Assembly: GCF_002201575.2 (NCBI RefSeq)
Contig: NC_058417.1
Location: 25,123,347 to 25,187,346 of the forward strand
Source of the DNA: Neomonachus schauinslandi
Lineage: Eukaryota; Chordata; Mammalia; Carnivora; Phocidae
Reading direction: 5' to 3'
Length of the DNA: 64,000 nt
Part shown: in pieces, positions 11,737 through 23,929 of the stretch
How the letters are laid out: the number at the start of each line of letters is the position of its first letter
Numbering within the stretch: position 1 is the stretch's first letter
The notes under the pieces: generated by a model
What the model was told of the DNA's origin: nothing
What the model saw: the letters and a program-made list of their open reading frames with translations, nothing else
Databases searched by the model: none
Translations under genes and position numbers: made by a program

Positions 11737-11946
11737 TTTTTTTTTTTAATTTTTTAAATTTTTTTTTAGATTTTTATTTATTTGAGAGAGACAGAGACAG
11801 CGAGATAGAGAGCACAAGTGGGGAGGAGAGGGAGAAGCAGGCTCCCCACAGAGCAGGGAGCCCGATGTGGGACTCGATCCCAGGACCCTGGGATCATGAC
11901 CCGAGCCGAAGGCAGACGCCCAACCGACTGAGCCACCCAGGCGCCC
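11737..11946 (-). mobile_element. Can-SINE (antisense)
   Basis: Poly(T), tttatttatttgagagagac, then the body ending cacccaggcgccc. Target duplication tgttgtattacctctttt starts at 11721 and again at 11947. Confidence 0.95.
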
Positions 11947-13634
11947 TGTTGTATTACCTCTTTTGTGAATTGCTTGTTCATTGGGAAATGCCGTCGACCG
12001 CTTTGCTTTTAGATTGTCTTTTGAGCCTTACGTAAGGTTTTAAAAGGCAAGTTTTGGTTTCTGTGCTTGGAAACTGCATTCCCAGCCAGCATTTCTTCCT
12101 CAGGTCCCGAGTGCTTTCTGATCAGAAACAGTTTGGTAAAGAGCCCTCTCTTACTGTATGGCTGCTATATAAATGCTGTTTTTAATAAGTACCAAAAATG
12201 TATTGAAATTTGTCCTTGGATGAGAGTTTATCATTGTTGGCCTTTGGGTGAACTTTGAGCCTGAGCTGTTTCATTCAAGGCAACATGATGTCATTTAACT
12301 CACAAATTTCTCTTTTGCTATAAAAAGGAATGTTGTTACCCTAAGTAACGAAAAGGACCAATTAATGCTGGCACAACATCATTCACTTCTCAGGTCTCCA
12401 CTGAAGACTTCAGCATGGTGAAGGTTTTATTGTTTGCGGAGGGTTGGTGGGGTTACGGTAGGGAGTAGGAAACAAGCTGCATTTGGTCTTGAATCTTGCG
12501 AAGAATATTTTGCCTCACTGCCCACACAGCCTCCAGTCTGACCCAGCTCGCACTGACTCCTCCAAATGAAAACCTTTGGATCCACCTTCATTTCTTTCTA
12601 TTAAAAGACTCCCTAAGTCCCTTTCTAGATTTATATGTTCAGCTTATGAACATCTTGTAGGTTTTTCAACAGGAGCTAAAGCAGAGGGTTGTATCTCCCA
12701 TAGAAAACTAGATACCAGTTGGACTAGCATTTTGCCCTTTATTTGAGAAGCAGATTTCCCTGATTCCAATAGCCTTGAGGTTCATTTCAAGGAGAAGAGT
12801 TATTTACCATCCCCTAGAGCTGGGAGTGTGGAGTTCACTGGCAACAGAACCTGTAGTTGATTAGCTATGTCTTCCAAAGCTTCCAGAGCTCCGTGTAAGA
12901 GAATTTATTACTGGGAGTTCAAGAAATGCAGGGAAGAGTAGAACAAGAACAGAACAGAACCAAATGGATTTTTCCTTCATTGGCTTCACATTTAAGTGCT
13001 GCTCTTTGTTCAGTATTATGCTTTGTGTTAGTTTATGTAAAAAGGATGCTTATAACGTGTAAGTGGTTTATCTGTTTATTTTGATATGCATTGTCAAATC
13101 TTTTTTTCTTTCATTGCTTTAAAAGCAGATGGTGCTGGGAGCAAATAATTATTCCATTTATTCTTTCATCTTAACAGAATACCTAGATGCTGTGCACTGT
13201 GTTGTAAACTCCACAGTTAAAAGAAATCTGGCTTTTTTCTGAATATCTAAACCATGCCCAATATGCTAAGAAAAATAATTACCTGCCCTAATATACTCAA
13301 TATATTAATGGTAAAAACTTATTTTCTAACTGGAAGACTAGATATTTTGCCCCTGAACCTAGGTTACTGAGATCTAGTTATTACTTTTTGGATATTTTAG
13401 AAAGAATTTGGTTCCTTGGAATTGAGGATATACTATTCTTGTTTGGGGGAAACATCCTGAAATGTCAAGAGGTTTAAATTTCTCTAGGACTAGTAATAAC
13501 TCATTTTTGGAACCTTGATTTAATCTTACATATCCTAACCTACAAGTCATAGTCTGTATTCATTCTATTAACCAGTGTTAAAAAGAAGACTTTAGAGTGT
13601 CTTTAGATGTCTATTAATACAATGTTTATAACTC

Positions 13635-14020
13635 CTGGGGTGCCTGGGCGGCTCAGTGGGTTAAATGTCTGACTTCAGCTCAGGTCATGACCTCAGGATC
13701 CTGGGATGGAGCCCCACATCGGAGCTCTGCTTGGCAGGGAGTTGGCTTCTCCCTGTGCCCCTCCCCCCTATTCGTGCACGCGCTCTCTCTCTCTTTCTCT
13801 CTCTCGCTCGCTCTCAAATGAATTTGTTTATTTGAGAGCGAGCGAGAGAGCATGAGCAGAGGGAGTGGCAGGCAGAGGGAGAAGCAGGCTCCCCACTGAG
13901 CGGGGAGCCTGATGCGGGGCTCAATCCCAGGACCTTGGGATCATGATCCAAGCCGAAGGCAGACGCCTACCTGACTGAGCCACCCAGGTACCCCAAATAA
14001 ATAAAATCTAAAAAAAAAAA
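13635..14020 (+). mobile_element. Can-SINE split by an inverted SINE (outer element)
   Basis: The + SINE body at 13635-13819 and its tail aaataaataaaatcta plus poly(A) at 13995-14020 are separated by an antisense SINE. The outer target duplication tacaatg(t/c)ttataactc lies at 13618-13634 and 14021-14037, with one mismatch. Confidence 0.9.
13820..13994 (-). mobile_element. Can-SINE nested in opposite orientation
   Basis: Antisense body (gggagaagcaggctcccc ... gactgagccacccaggtacccc) inserted at the A-rich tail of the outer SINE. Together the two copies form a long inverted repeat; the innermost 21 bp on each side (13799-13819 and 13830-13850) are perfectly complementary around a 10-nt loop. 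Confidence 0.9.
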
Positions 14021-16086
14021 TACAATGCTTATAACTCTTTAATTTAGCAGTTATTATTTGAGTAGCTTAATACTTTGTAGCTTAGTTTAACAGCATCTAA
14101 ATTAATACTTTTAACTTTCTCTAACTCAGAAATACCATATTTTATATGGGTAATTTGTAAAAATTCTATACTGATTGATCCTTACATTATAGTGCAGAAG
14201 ACATCTAAAATTTCAAAATTTGCACAGAACTTGTGCAAACCATTTACATATCTGAGAAGTTATATTATATTGACTTTTTCCACTTTATAATATTGAGAAT
14301 TTTGTTATGTGGGATTCAGACTTAGGGTCATTATCAAGGTAGCATTTCATCTTTCTGTTCATAGTTTTACTCATATTGTTCTACTGACTTGGAAGTTTTT
14401 GGGGTTTAGATTAACAGGACTAATTTGCAAAGGTCGGCACTGAAACAGATTTGCTTTTGTTTGCTTTGCACATAAACACATATTAAAATATATAAATATA
14501 TACGTAGAAACACACATTTGTATACATAGACACACCCATGTATCACTGTAAGACAGCAAAATACACTTCGTGATTTTTTTTTAGCATTTATTTACTCACT
14601 GGAAGCATGATCTGCTTTCCAGAGAACACAGTATAAACAGTCTGGCTCACAGTTACCTCATAATGATCTGCTCATCCTGCCCTTGCTTGTTGATCTATAC
14701 TTACCACATGCCTGTGTGTAGAAGCAGTACTTTTGAAGTTGTATTCTCTAAAGTAAATTGGCAGTGTAGCCTTTCTAGTTAGATGGATAGGTTTGTTTTA
14801 AATTACTGTTCCTAAGGTAGGGAAGGAACATGGCAGAGATTTTTATTACAGAATTCCATATTCTTTTCCTGTCTCAAGTTTATTAATGATCTAAGAATGG
14901 TTGGTACATGTAAAAGATACTAAACATTTTTCTTTATATAGAAAGGTGTCTGTGTTGGTCCATTAAACTCAGGCTTATGAGACATGGAACTTAATTTTTT
15001 TCTATAAACAAATTCTCTTCTGTAATTCTCTTTTGTGCCTTCTTTCTAACAAGTGTGGAAAAATTAATCTCAATCAGTGATACCTCCTCCAAAATTGCTT
15101 CTAAATTCTAGAGGACTTTCAGAGTGCAAAGATAAGAGATGGGAGAGTTGGAGACATTTTATCCTTATTGTCACCACTGGGATGTCCCATTTCCCTACCT
15201 GATCACTGGTTACTGGTTCCGCTAGGTCTCTGCAGCATCCATCCTTGTTTCTACTTCAAAGCCTTTTCAAAGCCTGTCAGTTCTCTGGATCTCGTCCATG
15301 TTCCTCTTGTACACATATGAAATACTATTCTCAGCTAATCCACAGGAAACTTGGAGAGGTTATCACAGACTTGACTGTGTAAACACACTGTGTGCACACC
15401 TCTTCTTCTCTTGAGCCTTGTGGGATCTCTTGCTACTTCCTTGAGCTCTACCCAAGAATGAAGATAGGATTTTTCACAGATGTTTTATCCCTAAACCTCC
15501 TGGGATTCAGTCATTTTTCCCCTTCCTTAAGGACCCTCTTTTTACCCCTTTCTGCTGATGGCACTCTTGCTTTAATCTCAATCCTTCCTAATAATTGGCT
15601 GGTTAGAGAGTATGGAAGCCTTGCTCTTAATTATCATACTTTCAGGTTTTTTTTCTTATGCTAGGGTCAAGGTTTTGAATTCTTTTTTCATTGTGACTTG
15701 GTATGTCATTGCTTCCTTAACATAGTGAACGTGGAATGTACTTCCCACCTGTATAACTCCTAATCAGCATTAAGAGATTTAAATATGTTCATATCCTTTT
15801 ATTTCATTTTTGGGAATGTAGCCTAACAAATGTAGCACATGTAGATGCATACACACAAATCTCTGGGTGATGGAAATTATGAGGTAATTTTCTGTTTCTC
15901 ATTTTTTTGTATTCTTTTCTTAATACTCACATACTTCCTCCCTTTTTTGCCTTTTTTTTTCTACTTCCCCCAGTACTTCACTGCTTTATTTCTCTTGGTA
16001 TTAAAATCACAGATAGAGGCAGAGAGTATATGAGAAATCATTGTGTCTTCTGCTCAGTTTTGCTGTGAACTTAAAAGTATTCCAAA

Positions 16087-16260
16087 TATTTGGGGCGCCT
16101 GGGTGGCTCAGTCAGTTAAGCATCTGCCTTTGGCTCAGATCATAATCCCAGGGTCCTTGGATCGAACCCCGTGTCAGGCTCTGTGCTCAGTGGGGGAGTC
16201 TGCTTCTCCCTCTCCCTCTGTGTTCTCTCTCTTGCTCTCTCTCAAATAAAGTCTTAAAAA
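16087..16260 (+). mobile_element. Can-SINE
   Basis: tggggcgcctgggtggctca to caaataaagtctt and A-run. Target duplication aaaagtattccaaa at 16073-16086 and 16261-16274. Confidence 0.93.
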
Positions 16261-16339
16261 AAAAGTATTCCAAAAAATAAAGTCTATTTTATAATAAAAA
16301 TAAGCAAATAAATACTATGGGACTTTAAAAAGAAGAGGC

Positions 16340-16410
16340 TAAGTTTTATTGGGATAATATTTGGTTTATAGTAGGAACTCAATAGATGTTTGTTGAATAA
16401 TTTTATTGCT
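16340..16410 (+). mobile_element. MIR/L2 3'-end fragment
   Basis: The segment 'agtaggaactcaatagatgt' followed by ttgttgaataa is the common 3' end of ancient MIR/L2 elements. Only this short piece is recognisable. Confidence 0.45.
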
Positions 16411-16913
16411 TTGACTAAGCAAAGGTTCTTCCTTGTATAAGAAAATAGGCTCTTGTATTTTTTTTCTTTGTATTTTAAGACTATATTCTACCGCTTAAGA
16501 ATTGGGGAAACTACTGAAGTATCCAAGAAAATGAAATATTTCTTTGGATAAATGAAATGTTTCAGAAACTAGAAGTGTTTTATGTTAAAAATGCATATTC
16601 ATGCCTTTTAATTGATATGAAACTACTAAATAGACTCTCAAAGAAGCTTGACGTTTGTTTTAATAAAAATTCCTCCCCAAATTATAGGAACTGCGTCAAA
16701 TTAATTTCTTTGTTAATTGGAGATGATTGAAATGTCCTGAATCCCGAGCATGTGTCATGGAATTGTCACTGCTCCTTACTGTACTCGTACTGCTAAGGTG
16801 CAGCTGTTTATTTCTTTTACGCTGATATCTGTCATGACGAAATTCCTGTAGATACTTTTTAAAGTATACTCTTAATTGGAGATCTTTCTTACTCCTAAGA
16901 AATTCAGCCTTTC

Positions 16914-17112
16914 GGGGTGCCTGGGTGGCTCAGTTGTTGAGCGTCTGCCTTCGGCTCAGGTCATGATCTCAGGGTCCTGGGATCAAGCCCCGCATCGGGC
17001 TCTCTGCTCAGTGGGGAGCCTGCTTCTCCTTCTCCCACTCCCCTTCCTTGTGTTCCCTCTACCACTGTGTCTCTCTCTGTCAAATAAATAAAATCTTTAA
17101 AACAAACAAACA
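16914..17112 (+). mobile_element. Can-SINE close to a BCAS3 splice acceptor
   Basis: Complete SINE with tail caaataaataaaatctttaa and an (AAAC)n end. Target duplication aattcagcctttc at 16901-16913 and 17113-17125. It ends 161 bp before the exon at 17274, so it lies within reach of branch-point and enhancer sequence. Confidence 0.94.
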
Positions 17113-17273
17113 AATTCAGCCTTTCTTGTTCATTAATTATTTGAATCGCCTTTGTGCATTAAACATCATATTTTATGTTAAAATTCAACACAGTGTCCAG
17201 GATGGTTGCAACCACGTGAATTTTTCCACGGCATGGGTTAAAGTTGTTTAAATATGTTTTCTTTCTCCTACAG

Positions 17274-17374
17274 TGGCTCCCCCTGGAAGTCCGGGGCCCA
17301 TTACTCGGCATGGGTCCTATGACAGTTTAGCTTCTGACCACAGTGGACAGGAAGATGAAGAATGGCTTTCTCAG
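17274..17374 (+). CDS. BCAS3: BCAS3 coding exon (C-terminal region, first of three in window)
   Basis: A 101-bp internal exon. The acceptor is a strong pyrimidine tract ending ctcctacag at 17273 and the donor is CAG|gtaaaa at 17375. Reading starts with two bases completing a codon from an upstream exon outside the window and ends in phase 0. The peptide includes HGSYDSLASDHSGQEDE and ends EEWLSQ; it is rich in Ser, Gly and acidic residues and looks disordered. I recognise it from memory as the region of BCAS3 downstream of the WD40 propeller and the BCAS3 domain. Known role of the protein: a cytoskeleton-associated factor in directed cell migration and angiogenesis that binds phosphoinositides together with PHAF1 on autophagic membranes. 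A SINE ends about 160 bp upstream of the acceptor. The exon call is firm because of the open frame, splice sites and joining with the next two exons; the gene name rests on recognition without a search. Confidence 0.85.
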
Positions 17375-17608
17375 GTAAAACTCTAAAATGTTTGGCCTGT
17401 TAAAGTGAAAGAAAACAGAAATCCATTGTCTGTGTTTATTCTTCAATTCTAAAAACTTAAATATTATTTTCCTTAGAAGAAAATGGGCAGAATTGGGAAC
17501 TCTTTGTGGGATCACCAAGAATTAATCGGTTGTCTTGCCATACGAAGAATTTCTTATAAATACTGCTGCAAGGATACATATACGTATATTTTATATGTAT
17601 TGTACACG

Positions 17609-17625
17609 TGTGTGTGTGTGTGTGT
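17609..17625 (+). repeat. (TG)n microsatellite
   Basis: About eight TG units after tacacg. Confidence 0.8.
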
Positions 17626-19595
17626 ACATTAGCTTTCATACAGAGGGCATAAAATATGCATAGCTTTCAAACAATCCATGTATATCCCTTAGAACCTTTG
17701 GGTTTTAGATGGACTGTTTGGATTAAAATGAGAATTGGCCTTGTTGAAACCGTGAAGCCTTTCAACAATGTGTGGGCTATGTTTTGTGGAGCCAACATTT
17801 TCTGAAGATTGGGCCCATACTTGGATTAGAAGAGGTCAGCCTTCTACTCTGCACACGTCCTGATTGTGCCCAGCTGGGTTCCTTTCCTCGGCTCCCGTCC
17901 TGCTGCCTCCAGTGGTCTCTCAGCCAGGCCTGTGACAGCTCCAGCTGACCCTTCCTCCCCTTGCCAGGTGAGGCTGTCTTCATCGCAAGGACTTTGAAAT
18001 AAAAGATACTTGGGCACATTTCAAAATGATGAGATTACGAATGACTTCATTACAAATGCTGTTATGTCTGCCTCAAGTCTGACATCACTTGGTGAAGTTA
18101 ATGACCTGTCTCAGATTACCAATCCAAGCGGCTTTCATCAGACAGGTGCCTCTGTGGAGGTTCGTGCAGTTTCCCTGCTTTCTCGGGGAGGGTAGCCTGA
18201 CAAACTAAAGGGAATCTGGAAGGCGGAGCGTCAGATTATGTGTAGGTGACATACGTTTCATTATACCTAAAGCACTCACGGGAAGCTCCTTGAAGGAGGG
18301 TCAATGCTTCGATTCCTGGTCTGTGGAGGTGCCTCCTTTCTTGAGGATACCATGGTAAAGTAAAGAAAAAAAAATGCTGGCAAAGAAACCACTGTCCTTC
18401 ACTTCAACTTTTCAGTTAGAAGAAGGGGTAATGTGTGCTGTCAGTGTGGAAGTATAGACAATATGTTTGTACCGCACACACTAGGAGAGTGAATAGGAAC
18501 ATCTGGTCATTGCCTCAGTGAAACTATATAGGCATCTGTTTACCTCTCGGCTCTGTGACACGGATGGTTCTGAGCTTAAAATACACAGAATGCTTTATCC
18601 GTGGCCTAATTTACATTGCAGGATACAACTACTTGAATCAGAAATCGCTGTCCTAAATCTGAGTATTTTTTGCCCTGTGATTAGTGGGAATGCTAATGTT
18701 GTTCCAAGACCATGATGCTTTTGCCCTTTAGGACTTGCCAAACACAGAGCTGCACTCTGTGAACCTTTTCAGTTGTGTTTCGTTAAGAACTGATCACCGC
18801 AATCAGAGAAATGTGATTAAATATGAAAGAACTCAGGGCAAAACTAAGGCACATGGGAAGTCAGTTCCATTAAGTGTATATACAGACATGGAGGTAGCAG
18901 TTAAAGACTTCGAGAGGTAGTCTTTCACCAAACGTTTGCATATTTAGTCTCTTCATCAAGTTGCTCATGTCTAAAATCATATGATATGTTTATCTTCAGG
19001 TTTCATTCTGTATCCTCTACTCTCTGCTCTGTCTTTAAAGTCTTTAATATTGGCACCATTCCCTCTCCCCTCTATAGAGCACGAAATTCATAAACCTTTT
19101 AGTATTACTGTTTTGCAGCACTTAAAATACCTGTGTCAATGTTCATGGTAGTGGAGGAAATGTTCTAATTAAATAATGGTGTTTTGAAGACAAATCTAGT
19201 CTGAGAGAAAGTATATAATACTCTCTTCATTTAAAAGTTGACTTGGGGGGATTTTGAGGGTAGCATAGTAAATATTTACTGGAAAAAACTGGCTTTGGGT
19301 GTTGAAAATTATTTCAGACCTTTTCTTTTCCTTGGATAGTTTAAGAACAACTTCAAGTTTGTCATGAGCTTGATCCTCAGTGAAGGAATTACTTTTAATC
19401 TGTGGATTGATAGGTGTAGTATTCAATGCATGCCCACAAAGTGGTAAGTACTGTCTAGAATGAAAAAACGTAGTCCCTAGGGAGTTGATGCTAGTTATAT
19501 GATGCAGGCAACTGGTCCTTTTACTCTTTGACTTTCGTGTTGTATATGTGTGGACTGTGTGTATGTGTGTGCATGTGCATGCTCACACCCATATA

Positions 19596-19614
19596 AATAC
19601 ACACACACACACAC
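19596..19614 (+). repeat. (AC)n microsatellite
   Basis: About nine AC units, preceded by a TG-rich stretch from 19540, ending 222 bp before the exon at 19837. Confidence 0.8.
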
Positions 19615-19836
19615 AATAAATTTTTTGTTTATTTTGGTAAAAATCAGTGAAGGGATGTAGAGAATGTGTATATAGGCTGTGACTATCATTGCCTTTTGAT
19701 TGTGGATGCCCCGTACCTCTCCTACTTGGCTAAGATGGGCTTGGAGGATGTTCGGAGACAGAATGGGGGGGGATCACGAAAGGCTCTTCAAAGGAGGTCA
19801 TAAGACATTTAAATCATGATTCGTAATCTGTTCCAG

Positions 19837-20033
19837 GTAGAAATTGTAACACACACTGGACCCCACAGACGTCTGTGGATGGGTCCCCAGTTCCAGTTCA
19901 AAACCATCCATCCCTCAGGCCAAACCACAGTCATATCATCCAGTTCATCTGTGTTGCAGTCTCACGGTCCAAGTGATACTCCACAGCCCCTTTTGGATTT
20001 TGATACAGATGATCTTGATCTCAACAGTCTCAG
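19837..20033 (+). CDS. BCAS3: BCAS3 coding exon (second in window)
   Basis: A 197-bp internal exon following the 101-bp exon across a 2462-bp intron. The acceptor is atctgttccag, with a weak pyrimidine tract, and the donor CAG|gtaaga is near consensus. It starts in phase 0 with VEIVTHTGPHRRLWMGPQ and leaves two bases (AG) for the next exon. Features in order: a basic/aromatic patch (HRRLWMGPQFQFK, roughly residues 9-21 of the exon), a Ser run (SSSSS, near residue 37) and an acidic stretch FDTDDLDLNSL at the end. The acidic, Leu-containing end could be a short linear binding motif, but that is inference. No stop interrupts the frame. An upstream in-frame ATG at 19816 lies inside the intron and is not a start. 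Confidence 0.88.
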
Positions 20034-20693
20034 GTAAGAAATAAGAACTAGGGAGTGATTTGACTAGATTAATATATGCATTTTTAATGACCATCTTAGC
20101 TAATATTGACATTTTCCCTTTTGGCACAGTTTTATGGTGCAAAATACATCCACTGTAGCTTGTGATTCATTATTACTGCTGGGGGTCTTATGTGGGATCT
20201 CCTTACATTCAATAAATATTTGTGTTTCAGATTGTATTTCCCCAAATCTAATATTCAGTGCATTTTTTAAAAAAAAATCTCATTTTATGCTGCTTTCCTC
20301 ATATTTATAACTGCTTAAAGTCTGAGGGTGCCCTCCTTTCCTGATCTTACTGACACTTCATCTTTCAACTAACCTTCGTCTAGATCCTGCTTATTCCTTC
20401 TTTTAGGCTTTAAAAAGTTTTTGGATGAGAAAGAATTGATATAAATTCACTTACAGTTTATCATATATGTATAATCATCATATATATTCTCTGACCCTCA
20501 CTTGTAAGAATCATAGTACAAGGTTTACAGAATATGCTTTTTATTATTAAAGATTTTTTTCTAATGCAGCTGAGAACTTTTTGACTTTTGTAGTCTCAGG
20601 TTTGCTTACCAGTTTAATTTGTTACATCCAGCCCTGACACATTCTGGTATAACAATGAAAGGCTCAGTCTAATGCAGTGTAATCTCCCCTTTT

Positions 20694-20888
20694 TTTTTTT
20701 TTTAAAGATTTTATTTATTTGACAGAGAGAGAGACAGTGAGAAAGGGAACACGAGCAGGGGCAGAGGCAGAGGGAGAAGCAGGCTTCCCGCTGAGCAGGG
20801 AGCCTGACGTGGGGCTCGATCCCAGGACCCTGGGACCATGACCTGAGCTGAAGGCAGACGCTTAACGACTGAGCCACCCAGGCGCCCC
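20694..20888 (-). mobile_element. Can-SINE (antisense)
   Basis: Poly(T), attttatttatttgacagag and body to acccaggcgcccc. Target duplication tgtaatctccc(c)ttt at 20679 and 20889. Confidence 0.94.
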
Positions 20889-21119
20889 TGTAATCTCCCT
20901 TTCCTTGTCTTCTCTTATAAAAAATTCTGTAATGTATCTTACTTGAATCTAAAATAGACCTTTTTCTTACATCTCTTTAAAAATTATGGAAAAATGTGTC
21001 CCAATTATATATTGGAAATATATTTTTATATATCTTTTTGTCAGTATCTGTCTAACAATGCAAAAGCTGTTGCAGAGGTAGATTAGGCCTAGATGTTTCT
21101 TCCTTAAGAGTAATTCATG

Positions 21120-21217
21120 GGGTGCCTGGCTGGCTCAGTTGGTAGAGCATGGGACTCCTGATCTTGGGGTCGTGAGTTCAACTGCACAGTGGGTGTAGAG
21201 CTTGCTTTAAAAATAAA
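21120..21217 (+). mobile_element. Short-type Can-SINE
   Basis: A 98-bp form with gggtgcctggctggctcagt, gactcctgatcttggggtcg and a short A-rich tail, lacking the CT-rich 3' domain. Perfect target duplication agagtaattcatg at 21107-21119 and 21218-21230. Confidence 0.9.
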
Positions 21218-21943
21218 AGAGTAATTCATGTAATGGAAGATGTCTCCTATAATACCTTTTTCAGTGTCTTAATTTTTTGTTTGTTTGCTTTGTACTTTAT
21301 TTCTTCCATACATTTTTGCTTTTTTTTTTTTTTTTAAACATAGCATGTCTTCCAGGTTTTCAGAAGTGGAACTTTCCCTCCAAGATGTCAGGCAGTAGTG
21401 ACAATACTGAGTACTAGACCAGTTTTCACTGGTACCAACTGTAAAATGTAATCTGGTGTTGATAGTCCATTTTCAGGAAGTTGTCAGTCCTCAACTTAAT
21501 GATTCAGCGTGTAGTCATTCATGTTTATAAGTCATTTGGGTACTCAGATGTTAATAATAAGGCATTTAAAATAGACAACCCATAAAACTATGTTTATTCT
21601 CTTGATTGAACTATTCACAAGATCCTTTTTTCTTTTTTTCCTCTGATGACTGTCACCTGGTACTATAATAAGCCCTTGTCCCTCTTCTTTGGAGGATAGC
21701 TCTAGTCTCCTATATATGCCGCTCTGTTCCTTTGCTTTGTGACCTCCAGCTTGCTTAATGACTCTTTACTTCAGACATAGCCCTTCATCGAAGAGCTCTC
21801 TAACTTGCTTCTTCAGACAGCTATTGTCCTAAATTCATTCTAGAATGTTCCTCAGGGGCTTTCCTTTTTCTTATGCTAAAGCATTCCCAGTATTTGTCAT
21901 TTAAATGATTTTAAACTGTATATATTTGATTAGAATATTGTCC

Positions 21944-22071
21944 TTTTTTGTTTTTTATTTTTTAAATAGGCTCCACACCCAGCATGGGGCCTGAACTCAC
22001 GACCCCAAGATCAAGACCTGGGCTGAGACCAAGAGTCAGATGCTTACTGAATGAGCCACCCAGGCGCCCCA
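21944..22071 (-). mobile_element. Can-SINE, older short type (antisense)
   Basis: T-rich start, gcatggggcctgaactcacg, then gagccacccaggcgcccc. Target duplication aatattgtcct at 21933-21943 and 22072-22082. Confidence 0.88.
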
Positions 22072-22789
22072 AATATTGTCCTGTTTATTGGATACAGCTA
22101 AACTTTAGATACCTTTATTGGGGGTCACAGGCTTATACATTTGTTTTGATTATCTTGTAATTTATATTTAAAAATCTGAGCATATAGGCCCTTGGTTAAA
22201 ACCTTAACTTCCATTAGAACACGGTTTTGATGGGAAATTCAGATTTGACTTACATCATTTGAATTATAGTGGCCTCTTTAGTACCATTTCCTGCCCAGCA
22301 TCCAATTAGAAATCCAGCTATTTGTATTCTCTTCATTCCTGTTTTCCTATTGCTCTGAGTGCTTCACCTCTATTTCGTCTACATTTCTTTAGGCTTATGT
22401 ACAATGGTACTATGGCTGTTAGCCTTACTTTCTCCTTCAAACTGTAAAAAAAACCCTTTATTTAGATGTTTTTGATTCAGCTGACCCTTTACACCTGGTA
22501 CCCTGTCCTGTACTCCATAAGATATCACTAAGAATAATGTGGTGCTGTGATATTCTGCCTCCCTATATCCTAACCTAAGTGGGGAGCAGGCAGGTATAGA
22601 GTTGACTGTCATGTCCATAAGGGAATCAGGGATGGCCTAAACTCATGGCAGCTCCTTACTTGGAGCAGGGATTTAAACTGTAAAAAAGGTCAATGAAATA
22701 TTTATTTTTAGATCTGAGAAAGAGATCATGTAAAAGAAGCTAAGATACAAAGTCTAGTTTTCTACTCAAGATTAGCTCCTTTTACTTTA

Positions 22790-23281
22790 TTATTTTATTT
22801 TTTCATCTAGTTATTTAACACATCCATCAGCTCACATATTTAGTATATATGTGTTGTGATTATTTTAGTGAGGCTCTTTCATTGAATTTCAGTTATGTAA
22901 TACAGTGTCATCAACCATAGTCATTGTGTTATTCATTTGATCCTCAGACCTTATTCATGTTATTTTTTTTTCAGTGATCCATAATTCACCTAACATAAAA
23001 TTCACTGTATAATTCAGCAGTTTTTAGTATATTCACTATGTTGGGCAATATCCCCACTATCCAATTCCAGAACATTTCCATCACCTCTACCAGTTTGTTT
23101 TTATTTTTGTCATTTTTATTATGGAAAAATTTCAAACATATATAAACATATTTAAAGTTAAAGAAAATAATAGGATAAGCCCCTGTGTATCTGTTGCCAG
23201 CTTCAACACATCCATTCATGGCCAGCCTTGTTTCACCTCACCCACAACTCTGGATTATTCAGAAACCCTGATATAGATTGA
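22790..23281 (-). mobile_element. Ancient L1/LINE 3'-UTR fragments, antisense
   Basis: Phrases such as 'aacacatccatcagctcaca', 'gtcatcaaccatagtcattg' and, further on, 'attatggaaaaatttcaaac' with 'ccagcttcaacacatccatt' are familiar from old mammalian L1 tails. At least two different fragments appear to be joined near 22970-23090. Subfamilies cannot be fixed by eye. Confidence 0.5.
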
Positions 23282-23929
23282 ATTAATAATAGGAAATTTA
23301 TTAGTTCACTTAAGTTGTTTAGACCGGGAGGGGGCTTTACTTTGGATGAACTGACCATATCTAACTGTCTAGCTTCTTCTTTCTGTTAAGAACCAGAAAA
23401 CATCTTCTCCAGACATTTCAAATAAACAGCTCCTCTTTTCTCACTGGCCCAAATTTGCTTAGGCCTACCCATCCTGGAGCTAATTAATCTCTGCCGTGAG
23501 CTGATGGGATTACCATGACTGGTGTAGCAAAATCAGCTGGGGTAGAACAAAGATTAGGTGGTATGTGATGTCTGTGATGTCCGCAATAGCAGCGACGAGA
23601 GTCTTTGTTCTCAGTACTTTAGGCTTCCAACGCTGGATCAAATGCATTGTCCTTCACCTGCCTCCTGGTTCTTTTTTTCACACAACAAATACACAAACAT
23701 TTAAACCATGCTTTCAGGAACTACTCTTTTTCTGCAGTCGATTCTTGGCATTTCAGGCTTCTATAATCTGTCCCATGGCGTTCATCAACCTCTTCTCGCC
23801 CACCAGGATCCACTGGGAACTCTAAGCTTCAGCCAAATCATGCTCCTCAAGCTGCCCTGCATTTGTCAGGCTTAGTTACCAATCCAAGGGTCTGCTTGTT
23901 TCATTCTATGCTTAATAAACACTTCTTGC

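Larger units (their letters stand above)
1..17273 (+). other. BCAS3: Intron of BCAS3 upstream of the 101-bp exon (partial)
   Basis: No convincing coding exon is visible upstream of 17274, so at least 17.3 kb belongs to one intron. It holds the transposons listed separately. The stretches 116-858, 1169-2595, 9248-10428, 10654-11720, 11965-13617 and 14038-16073 show AT-rich unique-looking sequence with nothing I can name, apart from a short GT/T-rich tract near 2073-2104. Confidence 0.75.
17375..19836 (+). other. BCAS3: BCAS3 intron between first and second exons
   Basis: A 2462-bp intron with GT and AG ends. It contains only short dinucleotide runs ((TG)n at 17609-17625 and (AC)n at 19596-19614) and no recognisable SINE or L1. 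It is the only intron in the window that is free of lineage-specific insertions along its whole length. Confidence 0.8.

Noticed and set aside
11679..12035. 118-codon ORF on +
   Set aside because: Most of it is antisense Can-SINE sequence; the peptide 'RDRDSEIESTSGEERE' is the typical SINE translation.
13741..14000. Possible CRISPR-like or engineered palindrome
   Set aside because: Fully explained by two oppositely oriented Can-SINEs with a preserved outer target duplication.
16092..16165. tRNA gene suggested by the tRNA-like SINE heads
   Set aside because: These are SINE promoter regions (degenerate A/B boxes) repeated at many loci, not folded functional tRNAs.
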